7,058 nucleotides of DNA from Pseudomonadota bacterium (GTDB lineage: Bacteria > SAR324 > XYD2-FULL-50-16 > JAHJRI01). The notes below the pieces were generated by a model. That model did not search any database. It had not been told where the DNA came from and was given only the letters and a program-made list of their open reading frames with translations. Both the position numbers and the translations under genes were made by a program. Positions within the stretch are counted from its first letter, which is position 1, and every line of letters starts with the position of its first letter. Shown piece after piece: positions 6,484-7,058 of this stretch. The DNA lies in the NCBI GenBank assembly GCA_022360105.1, contig JAKSDL010000586.1, positions 1 to 7,058 of the forward strand. The letters are read 5' to 3'.

Positions 6484-7058
6484 CTAACCTGGATCTATTT
6501 GGAAGTAGCTTTTGAGAAAATTCATCACATCCTGGCATTGGGTTTCCAGCATCTGAAACAAACCATACGCATCGTTTGTTGTTCCTCCGCTGCCAATGGA
6601 TTCCAGTTTATTGCAGATATCAGCCATAACCATGGCTCCAAAGGTGATACAATTGGATTTCAAAGTATGCGCAGCATGTTCCAGCTCACAGCATTTATCG
6701 GAGGAAATAGCTCGTTTAATGGACTGCATTTTTTCCGGTATCTCGTTTACGAATAAACCGATCAAGGAATCAATTTCGCCAATTTCCCGCTGCAGCCTGT
6801 CAGTTACATTGAGATCAACACAAGGAACATTACCATCATGTTGAAAATCAGGTCCTTGCAATTTTTCATCCTTTCGGATTGAAATCCAACGCTGCAAAAC
6901 CATGTCCAGGCTTTCAATGGAAATCGGCTTGGCGATATAGTCAATCATGCCGCTTCGCAAACATTTGGTTCTGTTTGTATCCATTACATGGGAAGTCAGG
7001 GCAATAGTCGGGACGTCAATATCGGTAATATTCAATTTCCGGGAACAACTGTTTTTGC
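6484..7058 (-). CDS. Hybrid sensor histidine kinase, C-terminal part (receiver end plus HPt domain), partial
   Basis: The frame is open to the window edge, so this is the 3' end of a larger gene; an in-frame TTG near 7035 is internal, not a start. Residue numbers here count from that TTG. The first 50 residues are the second half of a response-regulator receiver domain: PTIALTSH carries the conserved Thr14, and DYIAKPI carries the switch Lys36; the phosphorylated Asp lies outside the window. After a short linker comes an HPt domain (about 75-175) with the motif AHTLKSNCITFGA, where His123 (complement of 6667-6669) is the phosphoacceptor. Receiver then HPt at the C-terminus is typical of BarA/ArcB-like hybrid kinases that pass phosphate from His to Asp to His and on to a response regulator. 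A free-standing receiver-HPt protein cannot be excluded without the upstream part. No cognate regulator or sensed signal is visible. Confidence 0.92.
   Translation of the reverse strand, partial: KNSCSRKLNITDIDVPTIALTSHVMDTNRTKCLRSGMIDYIAKPISIESLDMVLQRWISIRKDEKLQGPDFQHDGNVPCVDLNVTDRLQREIGEIDSLIGLFVNEIPEKMQSIKRAISSDKCCELEHAAHTLKSNCITFGAMVMADICNKLESIGSGGTTNDAYGLFQMLETQCQDVMNFLKSYFQIDPG

Noticed and set aside
6424..6756. A 110-codon + strand open frame opposite the kinase gene.
   Set aside because: The - strand frame shows clear receiver and HPt motifs over the same bases, so this is a shadow.

Overview
This is a bacterial chromosomal window with moderately low G+C (roughly 40-45% by eye). The organism is probably Gram-negative. 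The evidence is an exported YtfJ-type thioredoxin-fold protein with a Sec signal peptide and the end of a hybrid sensor kinase carrying receiver and HPt domains. Nothing here fixes the lineage. Both recognisable housekeeping genes on the + strand start with TTG.

Layout. Positions 121-1134 (+) encode an unrecognised, mostly helical 337-residue protein, followed by a stem-loop. Next comes a 598-base stretch without a gene (1135-1732). It is AT-rich except for a compact G+C-rich palindromic element (1352-1420) that looks like a small repeat or structured RNA. It also holds a good sigma70-like promoter (1580-1608). That promoter probably drives a three-gene + strand operon: a 549-residue unrecognised protein with a winged-helix-like C-terminal part (1733-3382), fmt (methionyl-tRNA formyltransferase, 3375-4319) and hflX (ribosome-associated GTPase, 4320-5582). 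The unknown gene overlaps fmt by 8 bases, and fmt abuts hflX with no gap. A Rho-independent-type hairpin at 5641-5667 closes the operon. On the - strand, converging on it, are a ytfJ-like gene (5694-6218) and, further upstream on that strand, the 3' end of a hybrid histidine kinase gene cut by the window edge (6484-7058). The gap between these two holds an AT-rich dyad.

Functionally the operon groups translation initiation (Fmt) and ribosome rescue/splitting (HflX) with an unknown protein. The - strand genes are an envelope protein and a phosphorelay sensor, with no obvious link to the operon. I saw no mobile-element gene, CRISPR array, tRNA or rRNA. The parts most worth a second look are the palindromic element at 1352-1420 and the 549-residue protein coupled to fmt. 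I do not see convincing evidence of a new multi-gene system.
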